Positions 47,301 to 57,617 of a stretch of 64,000 bases of DNA are shown here, in pieces (position 1 is the first letter of the stretch; each line of letters starts with the position of its first letter). Both the position numbers and the translations under genes were made by a program. Below the pieces are notes generated by a model. It saw only the letters and a list, made by a program, of their open reading frames with translations, searched no databases and was not told where the DNA came from. Source of the DNA: Paragorgia papillata (taxonomy: Eukaryota > Cnidaria > Anthozoa > Scleralcyonacea > Coralliidae); contig JAWNZC010000344.1 in NCBI GenBank assembly GCA_035771165.1, positions 795,001-859,000 on the forward strand. The letters run 5' to 3'.

Positions 47301-50300
47301 GATATAAAAACAACACCGACTATGAGCGATGAATGCATATCTGAATATGAGTTAACAAACGTAAAAGACGAAAATGTAATAGACGAAAAACAATGTAGCG
47401 AAAATGAAGATATGTATTTTAATTCTGAATATATAGATGACATTGAGATTACTTTATCAGATTGTGAACACATTGATAATGTCACAGCGTCATTCACAGA
47501 AACCAACAATGATGTTGCGTCACAAAACCCGGCAAAACCACCAGTGTCTTTTGAGACAATTAGTCGAATGATGGACTGTCCAAACTTACCCAGAAAGGCA
47601 TTCTTCGTAGCCGATATACCACACAAAGCTCAATTCCAATTAAGCGACTATGAGTGGGACAGAATTAAACCAAGTATATTACAACCAAATAGACTGCAAC
47701 CTGTCTGGACGGACATAATGGCTTGCCACATGGCAAAGTCCAACGATTCTTGTACGTTTCGCTTTAAAAGACATTTTATCCAAAAGGATGGGTCCCGCAA
47801 GAGAACGAATGTATTTGCTTTTACAGCATCTGGACTTTGTATTTTTGAAGATTGTTCTTGTTCTTTCAAGTTAACTATGAGAAAAGACCAGTTCGTAGAT
47901 AAACTGATAACGGTTACATACCAGGGATCAGTGAAACATGCCACTGGTGAGAGACATTCTCGCTTCATCCAGAACGATGTAAGGAAAGCAATGGTTAATC
48001 AATTTCATAAAGGAACTGATAAACCTTCTAAAGTTTATCAAGAGGTTAAAGAGGAGTTGTCAAGTAATGCTAAAGCGTCTGGAAACAGAACTGGTTGTGG
48101 AGTTCAGGCTACTACGATAAGAAAGATTGCTAGCGAAGGTCATCAAAAATCATATATGGACAAAGATATGGTTCGCTCCCTTGATATAGTCCGCAAGCTT
48201 TTGATAGAACAAGAAAGTTCACGGGAAATCCCACCAAAAGTGGTGCAAGGATTCGTTCATATGATTTCCTATTATCCTTTGATTGTTTATATGTGGACAG
48301 AAGACCAGGTACGTCTCTGGCATGAGCTGTCCGAAAAAGATGTTTCTTATTTAGACGCGACAGGAACCATCATTAGAAACCACGATGAAAAAAGGGTTTT
48401 ATATTATGCACTTGTTCTTCGTCATCCTAGTGAGGAAAACCCCCCATTACCAATAGCAGAAATGATCACAAGTGACCACAGTGCCACAAACATACGCAGT
48501 TTTCTTGAAAGATTCAAACGAGATGAATCGAAGGTATTCAATGGGCGTGTAACTACTCCACGACAATTAAACACAGACTATTCTAAAGCAATAATTTTGG
48601 CAGGACTAAAAGTATTTAACAACGAATCACTGGAAACGTTTCTTAATCGAGCATTCCTGATATTGCATAAAGACGCAAACGAACAAGAATTAAGTCTCAT
48701 GATCCCACATGTTGGATGCAGTCATTTTATGAATATTGTACATAGGAATATGATGGCAATATCCCGGGCTAAACGCAACGTAAGTGAAAATCCCGAAACC
48801 GAATCTAACAAAGTATGGTACCGTTTTAACATGTACGCCGTGTCTTTGTTGGTCAACGCAAGAACGTTGGATGAATTTGATACGATATTAGAAAACATAA
48901 TTATCTCCTTACAGAGCGAAAATCAAAATAAATTGGTACGAAATTCCTTCAACTACATTTGGCAAAAAATACATAGCATGGAAAAAGACAAGTTTGATTT
49001 ATCTTCGATTGAAACGGCTATTAAGGTTGAAAAAGATCTTACAAGTGATGCGGATACATCGGCATCGTTAAAAAACAACCCGTTTGAAAAGCATTTCAAC
49101 AAAATAATACAGCGTGTGGAAGAAAATATATCTAATGCAACAAACGAGCGCAAAAGCGGTAAAGCAAACCGTAGTTATTGTCCTCAATCCTTTCAATTTA
49201 TTGTATCTTACCTGCCAGAAATGCCACTGTGGTCTTGCGTCTTGCTAGGATCTCTTGATCGTTACAGAAAAACGAATGAAGTGAAAGCTCAAAATGTATC
49301 AGACAATCATCCCTACCTGTTATTTACATCGGCCAACGCAAAATCAGAAGGTTACATTGAAGGTGTCATGAGACATCTTAAGCAAGAAGATTTCCCTGGA
49401 AAAAAACGTCTTAGACCAGATGATTTTGTATCGCAAAATTATAAGCGAATTAGAAGAAGAGTAAACGATTTTGCTGATCGAATGCACAGCAATCTGCGAC
49501 CCAAACCAAAGAGATCGTATCAAAAACGAAAGAAAAGTAATCGTAAACCACCTGCATCTACGAAAATAGAAAGCGAAAAACAACCAAAAAACGAAAGCTA
49601 TCACATGGCTCAAGAGCCATGGGGAAAGAAAGATCCAGATACCCCGAAAACAAATCCAAAAATTGGGCAGTTTCAGCGATCGCCCACCGTGCCACTTAGT
49701 AAGACACCAGACGTTAAAAAAAGGGGAACACGTACAAATAAGAAATTATCGCCTCGATCATCAGGTTTTTTTGCTTTCCTACAAAAAAATAGGAAAAGGT
49801 TATATCGTCGATATCGGAACATGTCAACCGTATGTAAAGAAGCGTCCACCCTGTGGAAAGACTTACCCGAAGATAAGAAAAAAATGTACGTGAGAATGGC
49901 AGGTAACAAAACCGATATTGGGTTTAAACCAAGCAATAAAGAAACTCGTCCAAAACGCCGTTCAACTATCGATCACTCTGACACAGCAGCGAAAACTGTA
50001 CAGCAGGAAAGCAGCAAAAGTTACACAGCGAACATTTATAATTACAGAGGGTTACAAAACAAGGGTAATGAGTGTTGGCTAAATTCATTGATACAGTGCT
50101 TTAACTCTTTGCCTCTCAAGCGACTACTGGCTTCAGACGAAGGATCATGTTTTTTTCTCCAGTGGTTTCTGTTTTAATTAAAACACTACGGAAACTTGAT
50201 GAAAACCCACACATTCCTTTTTATCCTGGCGAATTGCATAAAATTTTTCAGCGACAATTCCATTATACTCCAGGGGCACAAAATGACATTCATGAAAGTT

Positions 50301-52146
50301 TCACATGTTCATGTTCCGGTGGTGGCAGATACGACAACGCAGTAGGAAGTCATTTTCAAGGCGCAATTCAATATACAAAGACTTGTTCAGAATGTAATAA
50401 GGCAGAAGACGGTAATCCGGAAACCTTTTCAAACCTATTTTTGCATTTACCAAACAACATTAAGCATATAGAGAAAAGTATAGCAGACAGCCTCAACGAT
50501 AGTATTGATATAATGTGTTTCAGATGTAAAAAACAGACGAAACATTACAGGAAAGGAAGTTTTGTGTTGCTACCTGAAACGTTGGTAATAGCGTTCAAGC
50601 GATTCGAACACGTCGCTGGACATGGCAATAAGAAACACTCAAATGTTAAACTAGCATCTGAGATTGAAATAGTAGGAAATAGACCGATTCGATACAGCCT
50701 GAGTGCCTGTTCATTACACCATGGAGTACAGCTTCATAATGGACATTATACGGCATTAGTATTTAAAAATAATAAAGTTATAGAAATTGACGATACAATT
50801 ATTACAGATGTTTCTAGAAATTGGCAGAAGCGGTCTTCAAAGACAGTTTACTTGGCCTTTTTTAGCAAAAAGGACAACTCAGACACTGATGTTTTTGCAG
50901 ATGAAAGAGAGTGCAAGAAAACTGATAATTACGAAATATCGGAAGACCAGGAAGATGTAAAAGAGGAACCTGTCGAGGAGAAAACCAAAAAAAAGCGGAC
51001 TGAAAAAAAGGAAAAGAAACCAAAAACAGAAGAAAATAAAACTTGCCAAACAGACGGCGGTATAGAATATATATGGGATATTTCGTGCAGAGATTCAAAA
51101 CTTTGTGAGTTTAGAGATTTTGGTTATGACCTTTATGGAAGAGACTTCAAAACGTTCGAGTATCCAGTTAGTAATAAAAGCTACGAATTGGAGCATCCAG
51201 GATGGCTTAATGATAGTATTGTTGATGCGTACTTGAAATTATAACGAACATATTGTCAGAGAAGGGTGTAGAGGTGTTTCCATTTAATACCTTTATTTTC
51301 CCGCATCTACGCAATTTAGTATCACGAGAACGCAGCGACTCTTTCTACACTCTAATTTCAAGATTTTTTCGGGACATAAATTTTGAGTCATATGATTGTC
51401 TTGTGATTCCCATTATTTCTAGAAACGGAGAGCATTGGAGTATTGTGTATATTGATGTTTGGAAACAAACAATTCATTATTATGATCCAATGCACGCAGG
51501 TATACAAAATCTAACAGCGATTAAACTAATCAAATTCTATTTTGAACAGCTTTATGAATTTAGATCATGCGAGGTAGATTTTGGGTCAAAGAGACTGGTG
51601 ACCGCATTTGACATATCCTGGGGAAAAACATTTCCCTCACAGAACGATTATTCAAGTTGTGGTGTGTACATACTGATGTACATAAGTTCAAAACTCGGAG
51701 AACTAAATGTCGATTTCTCGAAAGTCAGCTCGAAAGAAATAAGGAAAATGATTGCCGAAGAGCTGTTAAGGAACAAGAAATGTATAGCAGTTCCTGAGAT
51801 TCCGCAAATGGAGACTGAATACGTGCGAGAATGTACCATACCTACACGCTACAAGCAAAAAATAGGGGAAACAGTGGCATTGCGATGCCAATCTTACGGA
51901 TCTTGTCCAAAATCGTATAGATGGATATTTAACAATATGATTGTATCTTTACAGCAGACTTACAACTTCAAATTAACTCGTGAGAAAACAGGAAAGTATA
52001 CTTGTCAGGTCAAATATGACGATGGTGATATTGTGACATCATCAAAATGTGAAGTTGAGTGTGTAACATCTGCAGATATTGGTAAGAATAAAGAGGAAAT
52101 TATTGAGACTTTTAAAGATAGAATAAACAATTTTCATGGTAAATGA
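38313..52146 (+). CDS. Giant-element transposase fused to PHD, HMG, USP, Ulp1 and Ig domains
   Basis: Exon 1 contributes only the ATG (38313-38315). Further exons are 38406-38666, 41902-41958, 44159-44224 and 45201 onward, all with AG/GT borders and phase 0. The long exon encodes, in order: 3.5 acidic repeats of ~95 residues (45510-46420); a PHD finger (46830-47025, KVYCFCQQENISWYICC to YKCPLCSS); and a DDE core with SYLDATG (D at 48354), LNTDYSKAI (D at 48576) and GCSHFMN (C and H at 48717, 48723), the C/D-H mark of the MULE/hAT/P group. Next come an HMG-box-like region (49758-49905), a USP domain (GLQNKGNECWLNSLIQ, Cys at 50073; HNGHYTALVF), a Ulp1 domain (EHWSIVYID, YYDPMH, SQNDYSSCGVY) and an Ig-like domain (51840-52070). 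There is a -1 frame change at T7 (50150-50156) and another at about 51240. The predicted length is about 2,400 residues. The third catalytic residue (E) is uncertain. Confidence 0.82.
38829..38985. repeat. Hairpin element
   Basis: TAAAGCCGGTTTTCTACAAGG and TTTGCGCGCGGAGCGGAG pair with CTTCGCGCGCAAA and GTGGAAAACAGGCTTTA. Confidence 0.7.
39286..39535. repeat. Two adjacent hairpin elements
   Basis: 39286-39427 pairs ATAGCATGGCAT with ATGCCATGCTAT around CCTCGGGA words. 39430-39535 pairs GTTAGTGACC with GGTCACTAAC around a CCCGAGGCCCGCAGG core. Confidence 0.7.
39908..40016. repeat. Hairpin element
   Basis: CTAATAATTTTCCCGTGCATGT pairs with CAGTGCACGGGAAAATTAG, with ATGAGGGAAAAT and ATTTTCTCTCAT inside. 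Confidence 0.65.
40193..41534. mobile_element. Nested transposon (~1.34 kb) with ~70 bp inverted ends
   Basis: The left end GTGTCCCGGGGTCC to GCGGATTTGGACCCCCC is matched by the inverse of GGGGGGTCCAAATCCGC to GCTGTGACAC on the right. GCGGATTTGGACC recurs subterminally. It encloses the ORF at 41099. I could not fix a target duplication. Confidence 0.6.
41099..41368 (+). CDS. Integrase H2C2-like N-terminal fragment or exon
   Basis: 89 codons starting MAKLTAYEEVFHYLRDNEYP. The block FYTKDQKRNLRKRSHKFVLENGVLFY followed by RILFDAC resembles the segment leading into the zinc-binding H2C2 domain of Ginger/gypsy-type integrases. The expected H-x-G-H part is missing. A strong donor (GATGCAT|GTACGT) lies within DAC, so the ORF may be the first exon of a spliced gene. 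It sits inside the nested element and may belong to it. Confidence 0.45.
   Translation: MAKLTAYEEVFHYLRDNEYPDFYTKDQKRNLRKRSHKFVLENGVLFYTGLDRFLNLDDVTGNRILFDACTSTNQIENVFYVFLFAIATQ
42347..42840. repeat. Foldback element, ~490 bp
   Basis: TTTAAATTGCCTATGAAACG at the left is matched by the inverse at 42840. Homology extends through GAACACTTAAAATTAT, CATCTTTTGCA, TTTGATATGCAAATTA and GACGTCGTA. The arms are about 210 bases. Confidence 0.8.
43110..43759. mobile_element. MITE with ~310 bp inverted repeats, TTAA-type site
   Basis: TTAA-GGTGGCTCCATACAGTTTCTTG at the left; CAAGAAACTGTGTGGAGCCACC-TTAG at the right. The arms match over almost their whole length (for example TTGGGGGTCACCAAA near the centre). 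It lies within an intron of the large gene. A TTAA-like duplication suggests piggyBac- or Kolobok-type mobilisation. Confidence 0.8.
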
Positions 52147-53568
52147 TAGACTACCATAGTGCAGAATGTTGTATATAAGGTAAAAACTTTGATTTGCAGA
52201 GTGAATTAAAGTTTTGTCAGATTGCGCAACTGGCAGCAGGAATGGCACGACGCAGCCTGAGAGGAAGATGACATGCGCAACAGGACGCTGGATATGCACT
52301 CGTTATATGCCGGTTTTCTGTTAGCTGCTTTTATTACAAGAATAACCTTTTTTTGAAACCTCAAGAAAAACTAATTATAAAACTATTCAAATACAGAACA
52401 CAAGCACGCGGAAAACTGGTTTTATAACGTTTGTGGCGCCGTTGCAGCTGAAAATGTATGACCTGGCGCGATTGCCTGGAGTACTATTATTACAAATATC
52501 TTTCATATACATTTTATACCCCAAAAAAGTGTTTGCAATAAGTTTGAGATTACATATTTTCAAATAAAAATATTAAACTAAAATTTAAGTTGTTTTTTTT
52601 TAAAAAATGAACCTTATCCAAAAAGCAAATCCCACAAAATAATCTAGCGTGTTTGACTGAATATCATGCAAAACTATAATATTGCTGAAAACGTAAAATA
52701 ATGCTATTTCAGTTATTGCAGTTTCATATTACATACAGGAAAAAATGTTCAACAAAGTGAAACAAACAAACAAACAAACAAACAAACAAACAAACAAACA
52801 AACAAACAAACAAAAGATTATTGACGAATTTATGTAATCTCAAAATATTAGCGCCGTTGCAGCAGAAAGTCTGACGTTAAAACCAAATTACATTTTAATT
52901 TTTTTTTATTAACATTATATAATATTAACTAATTTTATAAAATAAAAACTTTGATTAATTATTCATTTGGAGGAATGGCTGTTACACAATCAGACTGTCA
53001 TGGCTTTGAGAAAAAGGTTAGTAACAGCAAAGCTGACTAATTCAATTTATATATACACAGTCAACTTTTGTCATGTGCAGACCCCGCTTTTAAATACAAG
53101 AGCAAGCCCCAGGACCAGGCGATAATTACAAAGAAAAAAATTACATTTTTAATTTAAATAAATCTTGCTACTTGGTCAGTAGCAACGGATGAACATGCTC
53201 CCGCGTGCCAAGCTCTTGAGGGCCAGATGAAATAAGGACCACAAATGCAGAATATAATATTCAAGAAAAGCAATAAATCATTTAGAAAATTATAAATTTT
53301 AAAATTTTTACACAACAGTCTAGATTTAACATCACAAAATAATGTTAAAACAATCCAGCGGGCCTGCTGCATCGCTTCGGGGACCAAGTATGCAAACTAA
53401 TATCCTATCAACCACTTCAGTTGTTTGGAGCCTCACAATCACGACTTGTTTCAGGGTTCGATAACGCTCCTTAATCAAACCCAGGAAGAGCTTCGACGAA
53501 AACAACACTTTGTTATTTCGGAACATATACTCACTCTCAGGATAAGAATATTTAGCATACAATCAGAA

Positions 53569-53603
<35 letters not shown>

Positions 53604-54130
53604 CTTAATTTGGTGTGACACATGCAAGAATTATTAAGAAATTAACTAAACGGGAACTACATCAAAAAAGCATTGAATGCTGACACAAATCCATTTTCTT
53701 TTCCTTTGCAATGGTCTGACAATGGTGATAACTAATCACATGCATGTTAATTTACTTTATTAGGTGCACGAAATCTAACTGTTGTGTACCAAAACCCCTC
53801 ACGAATTTCACAAGAACGTGTGAGTGAAATGACGCTGAAACTAAAGATACTAGCCAGAATAAAAGAGAAGCACATCGTCTATTTTATACACTGATCAGAT
53901 GAAGCGGGTTTTAGTACGATGTCGAAAATAACTACTATTCCATTCGTGTACATCTACAGAAATGATTATTGGAAAACTTTGAATTATATAAATAATCGAC
54001 AGGTTTGTACAGTTATATTTAATTTATAAAGAGATATAATAACATATTGACAAGAAAAACAACAAAGACAACAACAACAACAACAACAACAACAACAGCA
54101 ACAACAACAACAACAACAACAACGACAACG

Positions 54131-54167
<37 letters not shown>

Positions 54168-55450
54168 CGACGACGATGAACGACGACGATGACGACGACG
54201 ACAATGAGGAGGAGGAGGAGGAGGAGGAGGAGGAGGACGACAACAACAACAACAACAACAACGACGACGACGGCAACAACAACAACAACAAGAAGAACGC
54301 CGCAACCGACGATGACGACAATCGGAATACTATAATTAACAATTAGATAATGAGCGCAAAATCCAACTATATTTGATTGAATAGTTGACGGGAGGGTAGT
54401 AGAAACTGACTTGTGCAACTTAATTATTCCGGATTGTTTCAAAAAACGAAGCATAACTATTGTTTCTGTGTGAAAACTAACGTAAAACAAATATTTCACC
54501 CCTCATCACATTTATGTTGTTTTACTGCACGACCGCGCAGGTCTTGATACTCAATTTCCTCTTCGCTAGATATGTCTATCGACGAATTGGTATCGAGTAT
54601 AGAGTAGTAATCAAATTGGATCGTTTGCAATGGTATACTAGTTAGTTTCTACAAAATGAATAGTAATTATTGAATGATTTGTGATGGACTTATTTTTAGA
54701 TGCGGTTATGAATTACTCCAGATATATTCAAAGCCCTTACTTACTGCTTGGAGAACAGAAACACGGAATTGAGTGTCATTGTATTGTACTTTTCAGAAGT
54801 CAAGAATACTGTTTTCAGAGATTTATCATGGAAGAAGATATTAAAGAAATGAAGGAACATTAAAAACAAGGAATACAATCTTATAATCTTACAGTCAAAC
54901 CCAATCTAATCTTTAGTGGCAATGACATGACCCGGAATGACATCCGGGTATATATATGCATGAGTATATGTGTTTGATATTGTTGTTCATTCAATTGAGT
55001 ATGTAATTGTTTCTTTCGATATCTGACGTTTTATTCTATAACTGACCCTATATCCACAATAAACAACTCAGTGACAAATTTCAAAAAATCTTTAAAGTGA
55101 AACAGCGTCCTTGTGCACAAAGTTAAGGAAATTGTATAACCAACCACATTGTCAGCATATAGTCACGAATTAACAGCTATACTCTTATGGAAAGGACTAC
55201 TATACATGGATTATTAGAAATATGCAAGGGAAGAGCACTATTTAAAAACAAGAACTTTGTGAACCAAGACTGGTACATGTAAAGTAACCGTTCTTCATGC
55301 ACTCGTTGACGACACCAAGATCATCTGGTATAACCAAACTTATATGAAAAACTGCATGGTCGTGACATTAACACGCCATAAAAGAATATAACCATCCCAT
55401 GCAGGTAATGATCTAAGATCTTGCATGTTAATGGAAAATAATAAATAAAC
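52147..55450. other. Non-coding interior of the giant element with microsatellites
   Basis: It contains (CAAA)n at 52761-52815, (TA)n at 53571-53602 and a long CAA/CGA/GAG triplet tract at 54058-54300. ORFs over these tracts are artefacts. A 60-codon ORF at 54681-54863 has no recognisable motif. Confidence 0.6.
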
Positions 55451-55623
55451 ACCAAAGCCTTTCTTTATCTTGGAAGTATTTTGTTTGTTGATAGGCAGCT
55501 TCTTCACGAAATTGCTACCAAAATTTCCAAAGCAAGCTCGTCCTTTGGCAGAGTCACTGAGAGACTTTCAGTACAGCGGGATTGGAAAAACCATAGCATC
55601 AAGCTAGCGGACTATTATATATG
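55451..55623 (+). pseudogene. LINE reverse-transcriptase C-terminal fragment
   Basis: The plus frame reads FLYLGSILF, then LHEIATKISKASSSFGRVTE, then a stop at 55621-55623. YLGS followed by EI...KISKAS-x-FGR is the conserved end of many LINE-type RT proteins. About 57 codons survive. Confidence 0.6.
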
Positions 55624-56623
55624 AAGTGGAGACTATACGTACAGTAGAAACATTCAAAAGCTAAAAAGCTTTTCAGCAAGTATGCTCAAGAAACATATTC
55701 TGCGGACAAATTGAGAAGAAAACGTTTTATAACAATTGAAATTTCGTCTAATACAAAGTGTTACAGTATAGAAATCATCGTCCGCAAACGCAATCTGGAG
55801 TGGCGAATCATTTAGTCAGAATGGATGACGTACGCGCGCTTACCAAGTAAATTTTATATACTAGTATGATGAGATGAAAATGGGCCCAGGAAGTTGGATA
55901 AACCAACGAAACGTTACAAGACATGTTCGCCGATATCAACAAAGAAGTGTGTATTATAGGCCGTTGCCAAGTCACAACGAGAAGAACTTACCCATGCATA
56001 TATATATCGTTCAAAATGAACATAAATAGTCCACACCTTTGTGGAAAAGTTTGAAAAAAAAAGTTCGTATGACATATACCAAAACTACACCTACAGTCAG
56101 TAAATTCATCAGACATCATTTACGGAAGAACTGGTAAAGGCAGGAGAAACAACTTTCCACTGTGGCGTCAGTGACCGACATATTGCGAAAAAAGTGGACT
56201 CTTTGCTCACAGTGTCTCTCACCAACAAAGGAACGAAGAGATAGTGGGAAAATACACGTCATCCATTATCATTATAACAAGGCCAATGACCACTTGTAGT
56301 AATTACATTTAATCAAGACAAAAATGTTCCCTACATAAAAAAGGTTGAAATTTCTTTGCAAATGTGAAATTTTGTGGAGATTTATGTAAACGATTTCCAG
56401 ACTTATCCACGAGATATACTCGAATTATGACGTGCACCGGCGACGCCCATACCACACGAAACTCCGATGCAGATTGCTTCGCATGGTCAATAGCCTAGGT
56501 AAACAGAAACGTCAGATACTAAAAGGAAACAATTTCACACTCAAACTGAGTAAGCGAAAATATTAATATATGTAATCAAATAACAATTAAACCAACGTCT
56601 TTATTTATATGATGTATTAAAGG
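55624..56623. other. Unassigned interior sequence
   Basis: No ORF or repeat can be supported. It is possibly degraded LINE. Confidence 0.3.
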
Positions 56624-57150
56624 TCGACTCAAGGCAAATTACACGTTCCCCTTTATATAATGTATTAAAGCAAGTAGAATCTAAATATGATGAAAACAAA
56701 ATTGTAATGGTATTTTTTTTCTTTGATTTTGGGTTGTTGAATCGACGAATTGTGAAGTATTTTCATAAAAATCCGTGTTGTATAAAGAGTCTGGCACTAG
56801 CAAGTGTGTGAGGTAAACGGGGAACGACTTAACGACCCATTAAAGTAAACACGCTCAAAAAGTGGCAAATACTTTAATACATGTGCGGCTGGAAACTTGC
56901 ACAAGTTCTAGTCATCACAAATCGGCTTTTCTTATGATTTCAATCGTCCATGTTCAACTGTTTACGTCACAAACTTGCTATTGCCAGACTCTTTAAACGA
57001 CACGACTTTTTTTATAATACTTCGTTAAAAAATTCAGAAATCAACAAAAAGTACGGTTTGCTTCAAATTTTTATCATCGCATTTTCGTGTTCTCCACACT
57101 TAGGCGCATATAATAAAGCGAAAAAATAATTTGCCTTGAGTTGACCAAAG
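56624..57150. repeat. Foldback element, ~525 bp
   Basis: GGTCGACTCAAGGCAAATTA at the left and AATTTGCCTTGAGTTGACC at the right. The inner arms pair AAGAGTCTGGCACTAGCAAG with CTTGCTATTGCCAGACTCTT. Confidence 0.75.
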
Positions 57151-57617
57151 AATGTAAGAAGTGAATGACAAGGGGAAAGGGTTTTGGTTTACACCATTAC
57201 GTATAGACTTCATATCGAGTCTGTCTTTCCAAGTGCGTATCAGCATATTTAGGCGAGTTACAGCTGATCAATCGTGCGTGTTTTTTTGTACATGATAAAC
57301 ATATCAATGAGTGACAATGTATCTCTTTTTAATACGTAAGCAACTCTAGTTGCTTAAGTAGTGTACGTATATAGTGGATGAATAAATTTTATTTTCTAAC
57401 ACATAACTCCTTGTTTGTTCGAACTGCATGGTATCAAACACGCTGCGAAAACTTGTACCCAGAGTCTTATCCCGGCGCTCCAGCAACTTATTAGCCTCGT
57501 AAAAAAAACCTGGGTACGAGACTTAAACGCTGCGGTGCTATGCATTTAAAAAGACGGATTATTGGGTAAAATTCCCCGCATTTGGGACAAGCATGATGCA
57601 AGAAACAGGTTGTATTA

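Noticed and set aside
53984..54499. Long poly-Val/poly-Cys and poly-Thr ORFs
   Set aside because: They come from a trinucleotide microsatellite read in several frames on both strands.
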